Assembly: GCA_963756605.1 (NCBI GenBank)
Contig: CAVWOT010000021.1
Location: forward strand, 1-64,000
Direction of reading: 5' to 3'
Source: Bog-159 sp963756605
Lineage (GTDB): Bacteria; Acidobacteriota; Terriglobia; Bryobacterales; Bryobacteraceae
DNA: 64,000 nucleotides
The notes under the pieces are model-generated. The model saw nothing but the letters and a program-made list of their open reading frames with translations, was not told the origin of the DNA and made no database searches. A program made the translations under genes and the position numbers. The stretch's first letter is position 1. Each line of letters starts with the position of its first letter. This document shows positions 19,391-29,288 of this stretch, one piece after another.

Positions 19391-19678
19391 CTAACCTTGT
19401 ACCGTGATCTCCCGCCGGTGCTCCGCGGCGCGGTCGCCGAACGGCACCGCGTACGTGCCATCCTCTAAGCGCTTGCTCCACACCGCGAATCCGTCCCGGT
19501 CCCAATACAGAATCTTGACGCGGTCGCGCCGCCGGCTGGTGAATACAAAAAGGTGCCCGGCGAACGCGTCCAGTTCCAGGTGCTCCCGCACCAAGGCATG
19601 CAACCCATCAAAGCTCTTGCGCATGTCGCAGGCCGTCAGACACAGATACACCCGCACGCTGGCCGGCAGGTGGATCAT
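19391..19678 (-). CDS. tnpB: IS66 accessory protein TnpB (Orf2)
   Basis: A 95-residue protein with the full family signature: VYLCLTACDMRKSFDGLHALV near residue 11, then GHLFVFTSRRRDRVKILYWDRDGFAVWSKRLEDG. Its ATG overlaps the stop of tnpA by four bases (ATGA), indicating translational coupling. It is required with TnpA for IS66 transposition; its biochemical role is poorly defined. Confidence 0.93.
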   Translation of the reverse strand: MIHLPASVRVYLCLTACDMRKSFDGLHALVREHLELDAFAGHLFVFTSRRRDRVKILYWDRDGFAVWSKRLEDGTYAVPFGDRAAEHRREITVQG

Positions 19679-20001
19679 GCGCGCAACGCGTCCAGCACGG
19701 TGCGTAAGGTCGCGGCGTCCACCCCGGCGCCGATACGCAGCCGCTCGCCGGTGGCCAGCACCAGTTCCAGACTTGCCTCCGCCGCGGCCTCTTGCCCCAC
19801 CCTCACTCGATCCACCAAGGCGAAGCGCACCGCTCCCTCTCCGCGCAGCCGGTTGCGCCAAGCGTAGAAGGTGCACGCCGCGAGCCCCCGTTCCTTACAG
19901 AATTCCTTCACAGACAACCCGCTGCGCTCCCGCGCGGTGAGCCGCTCGCGCCACTGCTCGCTTGTGGTGGTCGCCTTGTCCTCGCTGACGGTTTCGGTCA
20001 T
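19675..20001 (-). CDS. tnpA: IS66 accessory protein TnpA (Orf1)
   Basis: A 108-residue DNA-binding protein with a helix-turn-helix: WRERLTARERSGLSVKEFCKERGLAACTFYAWRNRLRG, followed by a small C-terminal domain with LVLATGERLRIGAGVDAATLRTVLDAL. It is the first gene of the IS66 operon, about 60 bp inside the right terminus, and overlaps tnpB. Confidence 0.92.
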   Translation of the reverse strand: MTETVSEDKATTTSEQWRERLTARERSGLSVKEFCKERGLAACTFYAWRNRLRGEGAVRFALVDRVRVGQEAAAEASLELVLATGERLRIGAGVDAATLRTVLDALRA

Positions 20002-20054
20002 GAAACTACTATGCAGCCCTGACCGGCCTTTGGGAAGACGGGTTCATCGGACGC

Positions 20055-21021
20055 TTACGAATACCCTGCTTTTCGCAGCAGGGCCTTGGTCCGCGTGCCA
20101 ACTTGATCGGGAGAGTAAAAGTCGCCATTGGGTTGGCAGAAGATCAGGTTGTTGGTTCGATAGGCGGATCCGAAAGTCAGCTTGTCCTGGTTCTGTTCCT
20201 CTCGATGCGTCTTCAGGACGTCAAGCGCGAAGTCATCCAGGCCGATACTGCGGGACGTGCCCGATTTGGTGGGCTTGACTCGCAGACCGACTCGCGTCTG
20301 CTCAAGACTTTTCGAAACCGTCATCATGCCCTTTCCGAAGTCGAGATCTGCCCAGGTCAGGGCCAGCAGTTCGCCGCGGCGGCAGCCGGAGCACGCCGCG
20401 GTGACGACGAATGGATAGAGCCGCGACCCTTGGGCACCTTGAAAGATAGCACCCAGGGCGTCGGCTTCCATGACAGCCGGGTTCGGCTTCGGGCGCTTTG
20501 GAAGTTTCAGTTTTCTGTTCGCCATCGGATTCGCCGGGATGTGCTCCAGGCGCGCGGCATCTCCGAGGCAGGTGAATAGCAGTGATGCCGTCGAGTGGAC
20601 GGTCTTGGCCGCAACTGGCCGTCCGTTCGGATGGGCCTCGGTGGGCGCGCCGCCGCGGAGCAGTAGCAAGTTGACCGCTTCCTGGATTACGCCCGGCTTC
20701 AAGTCGAGGATCGAGACTCCGCCGAGCAGCCGGACAAGAGATTCCGCAAGCTGCCGGTACCGCTCGATGGTCTTCGGTCCGCATCGCAGCGCAGCATGGT
20801 TATGAAGCCTACCGGATATACTCCGCCAAGGTGCGGGTGTCCCACGGGTGCGGGCTCGCGTCATTCATCTGGTGTTTGGCCAGGGCGGCGCCGAGTGCCT
20901 TGGAGGCGTCGAACTTGGTAGAGAAGCCAGATTTGGTGAACTGTCGGCCCTCCAGCTTGTAGTGATAGCCCCTTGAAATGTGGCCATCCGTCTTTCGATA
21001 TTTGGTGATCGTTCCCTTCAT
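20055..21021 (-). pseudogene. Tyrosine recombinase, frameshifted and cut by IS66
   Basis: It starts at 21021 with an arm-binding domain (MKGTITKYRKTDGHISRGYHYK). An extra A near 20810 shifts the frame after TLAEYIR. The core-binding domain (CGPKTIERYRQLAESLVRLLG) and the start of the catalytic domain follow, with the first catalytic Arg in GCRRGELLALTWADLDFG. The gene runs into the IS66 end as LLRKAGYS-stop, so the HxxR and Tyr motifs are missing. It is inactive. Confidence 0.88.
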
Positions 21022-21206
21022 TTGGCATGCTCCTCGTTGCTTGCGGTCTCCCGTCGGTTCGGTCCTGGCTGCGCAAACTCTCCGGTCCAGCTCTTTCGAA
21101 CTGATGCAGGATTCGGCTATTTCTTCGGCATTTCTCGTGCGGCCGCAAATCTCCCCGTCTTCTCCTGCGGTCATGCACGCGAACTGTGCCAGAATATCTT
21201 TTGTCG

Positions 21207-22490
21207 ATGGCGGCCAAACACTCATGGGAATTCAAATCCCGACTTCGATCCCGGACGTTCGGATGGAGGGGGTCCCATCTCGCCTGCCAACGACTGAAGG
21301 AGGCCGTCGCAGAGATCAAGAAAGTCGCCAGAACAGATCCGGTGACTGCCGGCGATGGTGTGGTGACCCTGATGGAGCGGATCTGGCCGGCATTCCAGAA
21401 TATCGATACTTCGTCTGGCGCTCTCGGCGGCGCGGTGTACTGGGCTCAAGAGGAACTTCTGCCGATCGCTATCGAGGCGCCTGCAGATCGAAAGACGCGC
21501 GACAGGTGGCTGGACCGCCTCTGGCAAGCGATCGAGGACGACGGCGTTGATTACCTCTCCCTCGTCCAGGATCGGTGGGGCGAACTGTGCGGTTCCCGCG
21601 AAGTTGCCTGTCGCTGGGCGGACCGCTTCCTCGGCGTGCTCCGGTCGGCCTGGTCCGATCCGCGGCCAGGAAACTACGTCCGCGGAACCAGCGTCTGTCT
21701 CTCCACCCTGCTGGCAGCGGGCCGCCATCAGGAACTGCTTGGGGTACTATCGCTTCAACGCTTCCCATTCTGGGATTACCGCAAATTCGGTCTCCAGGCG
21801 TTGCGTTCCGAAGGTCGTATGGATGATGCACTGGCGTACGCGGAAGCTTCCCGGGGCCTGAATCAACCGGAGGCGACCATCGATGCCGCGTGTGAGAAAA
21901 TCCTGCTCGATCTCGGCCGAGTGGACGAGGCGTATGAGAAATACGCCTTGACTGCGAATGCCTCATCAACCGGTCTCGCGACGTTCCGGGCGATCGTCAG
22001 GAAATATCCCGGCCACGACCCGGAGAAGATCCTGCTGGATCTCGCCACATCGAGCGGCGAGCCCGGCCGGTGGTTTGCCGCGGCGAAAGACGCCGGCTTC
22101 CTCGATCGCGCGCTTGAGTTCGCAGAGAAAGGCCGCACCGATCCGCGCACGCTGAGCCGCGCAGCGCGCGACTTTCTCAAGAAGGACGCTCGCTTCAGTC
22201 TGGAGGTGGGCCGGCTCGCCATCCAGCGAATCCTCGAGGGGTACGGCTACGAGTTGACTGGAATCGACGTCCTCGACGCTTTCGACCACTACATATCTGC
22301 AGCCCAGACCCTCGGGATGGACTCGCAGGCCCGCGCGGATGCGCTCGCCATGGCGACGAAAAACCCCGGCGTGGCCAGCGACATCCTGATTCGCCGGTGC
22401 TCGGTTGAGCCACAGGGGCGTGGCGTACCGGCCAGGACGATTACAACAGAGCGACGGACATGGACAAGACGAAGCCCGACCAGGCGATGA
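21207..22490 (+). CDS. Unknown alpha-helical repeat protein
   Basis: About 427 residues from MAAKHSWEFKSRLRSR; the open frame extends seven codons further upstream. The sequence is rich in helical pairs (QALRSEGRMDDALAYAEASRGL, KILLDLGRVDEAYEKYAL, AKDAGFLDRALEFAEKGRTDPRTLSRAARDFL) and looks like a TPR/ARM-type solenoid. No catalytic motif is seen and I do not recognise the family. It is divergent from the integrase remnant, which suggests element cargo. The last 31 bp overlap the next gene. Confidence 0.7.
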   Translation: MAAKHSWEFKSRLRSRTFGWRGSHLACQRLKEAVAEIKKVARTDPVTAGDGVVTLMERIWPAFQNIDTSSGALGGAVYWAQEELLPIAIEAPADRKTRDRWLDRLWQAIEDDGVDYLSLVQDRWGELCGSREVACRWADRFLGVLRSAWSDPRPGNYVRGTSVCLSTLLAAGRHQELLGVLSLQRFPFWDYRKFGLQALRSEGRMDDALAYAEASRGLNQPEATIDAACEKILLDLGRVDEAYEKYALTANASSTGLATFRAIVRKYPGHDPEKILLDLATSSGEPGRWFAAAKDAGFLDRALEFAEKGRTDPRTLSRAARDFLKKDARFSLEVGRLAIQRILEGYGYELTGIDVLDAFDHYISAAQTLGMDSQARADALAMATKNPGVASDILIRRCSVEPQGRGVPARTITTERRTWTRRSPTRR

Positions 22491-23398
22491 GCGGCAGGCC
22501 CATCGCCGAGCGGATCCTAGCCAAGATGAAGTTGCATTGGCAGCGGAAGGTCGTGAACATCAAGAATGTAATCGCCGGCCACCGCATGGCCGAGGAGCTA
22601 CAGAAGACAGTCGTGAGCCAGAGGGACCTTGCGGGCTTTCATCCGGCTCACGCCGCATACGTCTACACGCAGAACCAAGCGTCGGTCATGTCGGAGCAAC
22701 TCACCGCCCTAAAGGAGATGGGGCCCTTTGTTGACATCATCTCCAGGGCAGAGGACCTGTACATGCCGAGCGCACCGCCGATGAGTCCATTGACCACGTC
22801 GTACTTCAGCTGTTGGGCATTCTTTGACGCTTGTGCGGGGCCGGCCAACGAAACTATCGGTACCACCATTTTGGAGGTCGGCGCCGCCTTCGGCATGCAC
22901 GCCGAACTGTTGCGCCTCATGCGTCTCATGCAGGATTCGCGAATGGGTTTATACATTCATCGCGAAAGAGAAGGCGACGTAAGCGTTCTCGAGGAACTCG
23001 TCACCGGAGCCGTGTACCGCGCAATCGTTCCGGCAGGCTACAAAGGCCAGAAGAATGAGAACTGGTACGTCCGTTTGCTTCCCCCGCCGTTCCCCGGGGG
23101 CCAGGAACATGTGGTCTTCACGACGCCATACGTCGCGGTGCATCCCCACTTTGACGAGTGGTTGGCCTACTTCCGTCGAACGCTCCCGGCCGTCGGGGGC
23201 TTCGCCGATTATGAGCGTCACATGAAGTACGGACCGACCAGGGAATACTGGAACGACTACGTTTTCGAGGCCTACGTGAATCACCGGGCGGACGCGATCT
23301 ATCTCGCCGGTCTTCCCGATGTTCCCGAAAGCCGTCCTCATTCCCAGATTTCCGAGAGGAATGGCTGGAAGGCCCCGGCCTTCATGAAGCGGAGTTGA
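22460..23398 (+). CDS. Unknown 312-residue protein
   Basis: Begins MDKTKPDQAMSGRPIAERILAKMKLHWQRKVVN with a basic helical N-terminus. It continues with LPPPFPGGQEHVVFTTPYVAVHPHFDEWLAYFRRTLP and RADAIYLAGLPDVPE. No signal peptide, membrane segment or known motif was recognised. It overlaps the preceding solenoid gene by 31 bp, so the two are probably cotranscribed and related in function. The start could be the internal ATG at codon 10. Confidence 0.6.
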   Translation: MDKTKPDQAMSGRPIAERILAKMKLHWQRKVVNIKNVIAGHRMAEELQKTVVSQRDLAGFHPAHAAYVYTQNQASVMSEQLTALKEMGPFVDIISRAEDLYMPSAPPMSPLTTSYFSCWAFFDACAGPANETIGTTILEVGAAFGMHAELLRLMRLMQDSRMGLYIHREREGDVSVLEELVTGAVYRAIVPAGYKGQKNENWYVRLLPPPFPGGQEHVVFTTPYVAVHPHFDEWLAYFRRTLPAVGGFADYERHMKYGPTREYWNDYVFEAYVNHRADAIYLAGLPDVPESRPHSQISERNGWKAPAFMKRS

Positions 23399-23495
23399 CG
23401 TGGGAGCCAGACTACCTATACCCCAAACCGAGTGCCGGAAAGCGTGGCGGCCCGAGAGGGAGTGATCGCCATTGCGGCTCGTGAGTAGATCCCGG

Positions 23496-23927
23496 CTATT
23501 CTGGAGGCTCGCGCAGAAACATGAAGACTCGGCTGGTCGTCCGGGTGGGCACACCGCATCCGAAGGAGTCGGTGTCTTCCGTCCAGATAGGACAGCCGAT
23601 TGCTAACGCCGCGGCCAGTATCGGCCAGTCGTCCAGATCCCGGTCGCCCAGCCGTTCCCGAGCCGTGCTCTCAACTTCGCTGTAAACTTCAGATTCGATC
23701 AAGTCCACCAGGCCGCAGAGCGAGCGCAGGAATTTGAGCGCCTTATCCGGATCGCCGCCGCGCTTGATGACGAGGGCAGGCAAGTGCTCCTCGGTTTCGG
23801 AGTAAGCCACTTCGGGACCGAAAAATGAAGCCTGCTCAGCGTACGTCTCGATGATCTCGCGGACCCGCCTGCCCAGAACCGCTCGCACGAGGATATTGGC
23901 ATCGACGACGAGCGCCTCACCCGGCAT
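23496..23927 (-). CDS. PIN-domain toxin (VapC-like)
   Basis: A 143-residue PIN-domain protein. The first Asp is in LVVDANILVRAVLG, a conserved Glu is in VAYSETEEHLPALV, and the C-terminal acidic residues are in DLDDWPILAAALAIGCPIWTEDTDSFGCGV. Family toxins are Mg-dependent RNases. Its start overlaps the end of the upstream antitoxin by 11 bp, the usual toxin-antitoxin arrangement. Confidence 0.88.
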   Translation of the reverse strand: MPGEALVVDANILVRAVLGRRVREIIETYAEQASFFGPEVAYSETEEHLPALVIKRGGDPDKALKFLRSLCGLVDLIESEVYSEVESTARERLGDRDLDDWPILAAALAIGCPIWTEDTDSFGCGVPTRTTSRVFMFLREPPE

Positions 23928-24195
23928 TGCGCTTCTTCTCGCGGGCTGTCCCGCGAATTCCTTTGTACTCCTCCATCAATTCGGCTTCGCTGGCGCTCCA
24001 GGAGGCGATCATTTCATCCAGATCCTTGGCTGCGGCGCGCATGGCCTCGAGTTCGGCTTTCCGGCTGCGCTTCTGTGCTGGAATATAGAACCCTATGGTC
24101 TCGCCATGGCGCATGATCGCCAGGGGTGTGCTGGATTCGAGATAGCCGGCGAGGTTCTCGCGAAATTCGCGCATCCCAACCTTAACGGTTTCCAT
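23917..24195 (-). CDS. Phd/YefM-type antitoxin
   Basis: A 92-residue protein opening METVKVGMREFRENLAGYLESSTPLAIMRHGETIGFYIP, the Phd/YefM fold used to bind DNA and neutralise the toxin. A charged helical tail follows (KDLDEMIASWSASEAELMEEY) that would wrap the toxin. It is the first gene of the pair with the PIN toxin and is probably autoregulatory. Confidence 0.85.
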   Translation of the reverse strand: METVKVGMREFRENLAGYLESSTPLAIMRHGETIGFYIPAQKRSRKAELEAMRAAAKDLDEMIASWSASEAELMEEYKGIRGTAREKKRNAG

Positions 24196-24237
24196 ATTGC
24201 GTACTCACTGTACACATTCTAGCATCCCGTCGCGTTC

Positions 24238-24720
24238 ATGATCAGAACCACCTCTTTTCTTGGCTTGGCCGCCGTTTCGCTACTGTTCGGCAGCTCCGCA
24301 ATGGCCACATGTGCCGATTGCCCGGTACTGTCTGTAAATCCGCGGGCATCACGGCCGCTGGGAAGTCCCCCAGATCGCGGGCCGTGTAGGGCCCAGATGC
24401 TCTTCCACACAGGCTGCGTCCGAAACTGCTCGATGACTCAGAGGGAAGTCGGCCAGCTACCGCCGGTACGGAATCCAGCGTCCCAAAGGCAATTCCGGAC
24501 AAAACCAGATCTGTGAGCTGGACCATCTGGTCCAGTGCGGCCCTGCCGGCGGCCCCGCTACGCGAGCGTTACTTCAAGCAGAAGGATATGGTGGAGAAAC
24601 TACCTCACAGCACAGGTTAGGACCGGGAACATGGATCTCGCTGAGGCTCAGAAGGAGATCGCGCGGGACTGGACGCAATTCCTCGACACAGCGAAGGGCT
24701 GGTGCGCCACGCATAGGTGC
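24238..24720 (+). pseudogene. Secreted HNH-like protein, frameshifted
   Basis: The start encodes a signal peptide (MIRTTSFLGLAAVSLLFGSSAMA). Further on, in different frames, come CELDHLVQCGPAGG, which resembles the EIDHLIPLELGG motif of an HNH-like nuclease family, and FKQKDMVE...YLTAQVRTGNMDLAEAQKEIARDWTQFLD, the family's C-terminal helix. Several frame changes break the reading frame, so it is a remnant. Confidence 0.62.
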
Positions 24721-24786
24721 CGAGCCGTAGGCCCCTGCCTAACTCGCCCTGCTAAAGGGTTGTTCGCAACGCTGGGCCTGCCTTGC

Positions 24787-25025
24787 TTATCCGTGCGTTA
24801 ATGCATCGAGCACTTCTTCCGTGAATCCGTAAATCAGACGGTCCAGATGCCAGCCGTTGAGTCCGGCTTCGTGGGCAGCTTCGAGAAGGAAGTCTTCAAT
24901 TTCCCGGTAGTCCCCCGAAGGCAAACCTAGCTCATCCACAACCTTGCCCAGCCGCACATCAATGGCGATGCTATCGCCGCCGACCGAGGCCGGCCTACAA
25001 GAATACGGATTCGAGTTGCTTCCAC
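24787..25025 (-). other. C-terminal fragment of an unidentified protein
   Basis: A minus-strand frame ending at 24787 encodes GGDSIAIDVRLGKVVDELGLPSGDYREIEDFLLEAAHEAGLNGWHLDRLIYGFTEEVLDAL. The IAIDVRLGKVVDEL segment is reminiscent of the end of HhH-GPD DNA glycosylases, but I am not sure. Only this tail is present; its upstream part would lie where the M13 gene now ends. It is probably a relic. Confidence 0.4.
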
Positions 25026-27056
25026 TCACCACACGCGGCAGGCGTGGACTGGGGCCATGGGCTGCCCCGGATTGCACGAGAAAGCCTTCTGAAACTCCGG
25101 CATATTCTCAATCACACCGTTCACACGGAATTCCGCCGGCGAATGTTCGTTGGTCTGGACCTGTAGCCGCAACGCCGCTTCGCGCGCGTTTTCGCACCAG
25201 ACCTGGCCAAACGAGAGGAAGAAACGCTGCTCCGGCGTATAGCCGCCGACCCTGGCGGTCTGGCTACCGATGGTGTTCAGCAGGGCCATTAGCGCGACGC
25301 GCACGCCGCCATTGTCGGCGGTATTCTCACCGAGCGTCAGCTTGCCGTTGACGAACGCGCCGGGCGCCACCGAGAAACCGCCGTACTCGTCAGCCACGCA
25401 GGCCTCGCGTTGGTGGAACTCCTCCTGGTCCTTAGGTGTCCACCAGTTTTTGAGGTTGCCATAGGCGTCGAACTGGCAGCCCTGGTCGTCGAACCCGTGG
25501 GTCAATTCGTGCCCGATGACCATCCCGATGCCGCCGAAGTTCACCGCATCGTCGCCGTTGTTGTAGAAGAAGGGTGGCTGCAGGACGCCGGCGGGGAAAT
25601 TGATGTTGTTCATCAGCGGATCGTAATAGGCGTTAACGGTGGGAGGCGTCATGGTCCATTCCAGGCGGTCGACGGGCTTGCCGATCTTGTTCAACTCGCG
25701 ATGGAACTCGAACTCTTCGGCGCGGAAACTGTTGCCAACGGGGTCGTCGGGCTTGATCACGACGCTGGAATAATCGCGCCAGCGATCAGGATAGCCGATC
25801 TTATTCGTGATGGCCTTCAGCTTGATCAAGGCTTGGGCTTTCGTAGCCGGCGTGATCCAGTCGAGCATCTGGATATCCTCGCCCAGCGCCTTCTCCAGCG
25901 CTGCCACCATTTTCAGCGTGCGCGCCTTGCCCTCGACGCCGAAGGTCCGCTCGACGTATTTGCGCCCCAGTGCCTCGCCCAATTCGCGATCGGTGAAATC
26001 TACGCAGCGCTTCCAACGTGGCCGCATTGCTTCGGTTCCGGTTAAGGTCTTGCCATAGAAATTGAAATCCTCCTCGGTGAACGGCGTGGGCAGCAGCGGC
26101 GCAGAACTGTGTAGCAGGTGCCAGGCGAGATAGGTCTTCCAATCGGCCAGCGGCGCGTTTTCGATCAGGGCGTTGAAGGTCCTCACGAATTCCGGGTAGG
26201 AGACGTTGATGGATTGAAACTCGGGCGTGCCGGAAGTAGCGAAGTACTCATTCCAACGGAAGGCCGGGCTGAGAGCCGCCAGTTCCGGTTTGCCGATCTT
26301 GTGGTAGACCTTTTCGGGATCGCGGCGCGAAACCAGGTCGAGCGAGCCCTTGGCAAGTGCCGTCTCGAACTGAATGACGGCGGCGGCGCCGGCCTTGGCC
26401 TGCTCTGGCTTCTCGCCCGCCAGTTCCAATATGCGCTGAACGTGCGCCACGTATTTCTGGCGCAGTTCGACAGCCTTGGCATCTTCCTTCAGGTAGTAAT
26501 CCCGATCGGGCAGGCCGAGACCACTCTGGTCGAACTGCGCGATCACCGAATTGGAGTCTTTGAAATCCTGACCCGAACTGAATTCAAACAGCGCTCCCAC
26601 GCCGATGGCCTGCAGGTGCGCTATCTCGCTGGCGATCTGGGACTTGTCGGTGAGGTTGCGGATGCGGTCGAGTTCCGGCTGGAGTGGGGTGAGGCCTCTG
26701 GCGTCGATGGCCTTTTCGTCCAAGCAGGCGGCATAGAAGTCGCCGACCTTCTGGGTGGTGGCATCCCGGCCGGCGGAGGGCTTGGCGGCCGCTTCCAGAA
26801 TCTCGTGGAGGATGTCGCGGTTGCGATCCGCCAGTTCATCGAAGCGGCCCCACATGGCCTGGTCGGCCGGAATGGGGTTATTCTTCATCCAGGAACCGCA
26901 GGCATACTGATAGAAATTGACGCAGGGATCCACCGATTTGTCGATGGCGGTGAGATCAAACTGCGCGGGGCCGCTGGCGTGACTGGTGGGCGTCTGCGCG
27001 GACAGGACGCAGAATGTAAGCGAGGCAGCAACTGTGATCTGCAATATGATCGACAT
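25026..27056 (-). CDS. M13-family (neprilysin-like) metallopeptidase
   Basis: A secreted zinc peptidase of 676 residues. The signal peptide is MSIILQITVAASLTFCVLSAQT. The N-terminal M13 domain starts IDKSVDPCVNFYQYACGSWMKNNPIPADQ. The catalytic domain contains IGHELTHGFDDQG (HExxH), GENTADNGGV (third ligand Glu in the ENxAD motif) and NAYYDPLMNNINFPAG. The family ending CRVW is present. Full length with all catalytic residues intact, so it probably degrades extracellular or periplasmic peptides. Confidence 0.96.
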   Translation of the reverse strand: MSIILQITVAASLTFCVLSAQTPTSHASGPAQFDLTAIDKSVDPCVNFYQYACGSWMKNNPIPADQAMWGRFDELADRNRDILHEILEAAAKPSAGRDATTQKVGDFYAACLDEKAIDARGLTPLQPELDRIRNLTDKSQIASEIAHLQAIGVGALFEFSSGQDFKDSNSVIAQFDQSGLGLPDRDYYLKEDAKAVELRQKYVAHVQRILELAGEKPEQAKAGAAAVIQFETALAKGSLDLVSRRDPEKVYHKIGKPELAALSPAFRWNEYFATSGTPEFQSINVSYPEFVRTFNALIENAPLADWKTYLAWHLLHSSAPLLPTPFTEEDFNFYGKTLTGTEAMRPRWKRCVDFTDRELGEALGRKYVERTFGVEGKARTLKMVAALEKALGEDIQMLDWITPATKAQALIKLKAITNKIGYPDRWRDYSSVVIKPDDPVGNSFRAEEFEFHRELNKIGKPVDRLEWTMTPPTVNAYYDPLMNNINFPAGVLQPPFFYNNGDDAVNFGGIGMVIGHELTHGFDDQGCQFDAYGNLKNWWTPKDQEEFHQREACVADEYGGFSVAPGAFVNGKLTLGENTADNGGVRVALMALLNTIGSQTARVGGYTPEQRFFLSFGQVWCENAREAALRLQVQTNEHSPAEFRVNGVIENMPEFQKAFSCNPGQPMAPVHACRVW

Positions 27057-27060
27057 GTTG

Positions 27061-27719
27061 TTACTGTAACGTACTCATGGGAGGCGGCTGAAATCCGCGC
27101 GAAGGATTTGAGCGTGGGGCGCATCGACGTTTGCTATCCTTTCGCGTTCTACCGCCATGCCGTTCTTCTGTTGCGCTTCGAGAAACCGGCGATAGTTTGC
27201 GAGGTTTCATCGATTGGCGCGAAGTACGAATAATCGGGCCAACCCCGGTCGAGCATCCTGTGGATCGGAATTGCATCGCCGACCGCGCGGTAATGCCGGT
27301 CAGCTTGTAAGTGCCGGCGCCGGCAAGAGGCGATGAGGCTCGCAGTTGACCCATGTGATCGACATGAAAATGAGTGATCAGCGCATAATCGAGACTCGCT
27401 GCGCCTTTTGGCAAGTGCTGCTGAAGATAACGTACAATCCACTGACCAGGCGGCCGCGACGCTTCCGGATGTGGTCCGTTTCCGGAATGCCATCGCCCGC
27501 CGCGCCAGCGTCCACTAGCAGTGTAGTCCCGTCCGGCGTGATGATCAGGGCTGAATTGCCACGCCCTCTAGCAATCTGGTGGCTGTCCAGCGTCCCGGAA
27601 GTCCACGCCGGAAGCGGTGCGCCGATCTCGCCATTGCGATCAGAGCCGCTTTGCCCCAACCCAAGCCGATTGATATGACCCCGCAGAGTCCAATGGCGTA
27701 TAAACTTTTCATAGTTCAA
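27061..27719 (-). pseudogene. Metallo-beta-lactamase-fold hydrolase, broken
   Basis: Fragments in three frames: LDSHQIARGRGNSALIITPDGTTLLVDAGAAGDG, then ASLDYALITHFHVDHMGQL (the HxHxDH zinc motif), then ITAVGDAIPIHRMLDRGWPDYSYF. The remainder of the domain is absent. It ends immediately before the start of the M13 gene on the same strand. The frame breaks near 27480 and 27300 make it non-functional. Confidence 0.75.
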
Positions 27720-28816
27720 GATTCTCGCTTCCGTGCCGCCTAAGAAGTATACATTCCATTACCCAAGGGCCGCACAGCCCATGCCGCCCGCGCCGAGCGG
27801 CGGGATCTCTTACGGTCGTCGCTGGAATCCGTTGCGTTCGCAGTTGGTGCCGGTCCGTGGCCGTCAGAGTCAGTCGGCAGCAGCGTCCGTTTGCAGGTGG
27901 TATTCTCCAGGCTCGATATGCAGTCGAGCCGGCTGATGGCCAGACGAATCGGTTTCCGGCGGCTTGCCGTGCGCGACCGCCAACTGATCCTCCAGACGGT
28001 GCAGGCGTCTGTGGATGGCCCTCATCTTCCCTCCCGCCCCCCTGCCGGTCTCGGCAGTCCCACTTCAAGCCGCCGCAGGCGCTTCTCAAGCACACGCATC
28101 AGTCCTTCCTCACGCTAGCCGAGCCGGTCGACGGTTCACGCGACGGCCCCGAGAACCCGCCGCACCCGCGCGGTGAGGCGGTGCCCGCCACGTTCCTCGT
28201 CGATCTGCTTCAGGCGCGCGGCAATCTGCTCCGGTGTGGCTACAGGGCCCAATTCCGTGCGAACCTCTTTCACCCGCGCTGCCAGATGCATCTCGGCCTT
28301 GCACCTGCGGAAAATACCGGAGCGGTACACACGCCGGCGAAGGAGATGGCACTGTACGCAAACGGGCATGGCGACTGACGCAGGCACCGCGACGGGCGTC
28401 TCGACGCATGCCTCAGAGGATCGCTGCCGTGGACCCAACTGGCCGCCGAACTCCGCATGCAGCAGGCAGTACTGATACACACAGCCTGACAATCGTCGCG
28501 CTGCTCCACAAGCCCCTGTGCCACAAGGACTATTATGCTTCGCTTCATGCTTTGGCAAAGAGTTCACGTCCGCAAACCCTAAAGCCCGGAAGCGAACGGT
28601 TGATCAATGCTATCGGGCTGTCAAGCGCATGGAATCGACTAAATCCAATCTGATAGGTCGAAGGATTCTCGCATCGACGAAATCCTTGTCTCTTTTAATC
28701 GAAGTACATAAAAGTAATACTGTGTTTTAGCGAATCTTGGGGTTTCATTTGGAACTCATGGTTGCCTACAAGCCAGTGCCTGAGGCAAGAAAAGCCTCCT
28801 CAGGCCCGAAGCGCGC
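27720..28816. other. Degenerate region without a recognisable gene
   Basis: Several overlapping minus-strand frames, for example at 28136-28567, contain Arg-rich sequence with VCVQCH and a CKAEMHLAARVKEVRTELG segment, then TPEQIAARLKQIDEERGG. They look like decayed coding DNA, but no family can be named. The stretch 28570-28816 is AT-richer and empty. Confidence 0.35.
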
Positions 28817-29113
28817 ATGGACATTCAGGGACAAAACCTCATCGAACTTCTACGCGCGAATACGAGGGCGATTCAACTCCGCCGAGGAAGGGAAATGTTC
28901 TGTATGCTCTCTCCGGCCGAGGCCCTTCGTAAGGCAGAGAGCGGTCATTATGTTGGTGTTGGAAGCCCCCGACGCATTCGGCATCTTCGACCCGCGGAGG
29001 AATGCGCATCGATTCGTGCGCTCGCGGCGAGCTGTTTTACACGCCGCATCCGTAACGGCGCCGGCCTGATTATCGAGTTTCGGAAGATACTGGAGCACAA
29101 AGACGTATGCTGA
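28817..29113 (+). CDS. Small hypothetical protein of an integrated element
   Basis: A 98-residue frame (MDIQGQNLIELLRANTRAIQLRRGREMF...LIIEFRKILEHKDVC). No domain or membrane segment is recognised, and the Shine-Dalgarno is weak. It precedes the primase-like pseudogene and is likely to be part of the same integrated element. It could be spurious. Confidence 0.4.
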   Translation: MDIQGQNLIELLRANTRAIQLRRGREMFCMLSPAEALRKAESGHYVGVGSPRRIRHLRPAEECASIRALAASCFTRRIRNGAGLIIEFRKILEHKDVC

Positions 29114-29288
29114 TAGCAACTGAACTTCTGACGATTCCCAAGTTCGCTCGGGCAACGGGTCTGAAGTATTGGCTGGCCTTGGGGGTGGGTTGAACAATCG
29201 CTGGCGACCGGCGGCTATCGGCCATCAAAGCAGGAATGCGCAACACCAAACTGATGCCGCCACGGCCGCAAGGACTGGCATCCCCGAC

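Larger units (their letters stand above)
17573..20058 (-). mobile_element. IS66-family insertion sequence
   Basis: About 2.49 kb, ending on both sides in the IS66 terminus GTAAGCGTCCGA (17573 inward; 20058 inward on the other strand). The identity extends outward over TATTC on both ends, giving a 17-bp inverted repeat. It contains tnpA, tnpB and tnpC in the family order. The 8-bp flanks (agatattc left, gaataccc right) are not a direct duplication, so the flanks were rearranged or a deletion occurred. The right end truncates an integrase gene. Confidence 0.88.

Noticed and set aside
17565..20066. Target-site duplication of IS66
   Set aside because: The 8-bp flanks agatattc and gaataccc are not direct repeats; the shared TATTC is inverted and extends the terminal repeat.
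26118..27233. 371-codon plus-strand open frame
   Set aside because: Antisense to the intact M13 peptidase; no family features.
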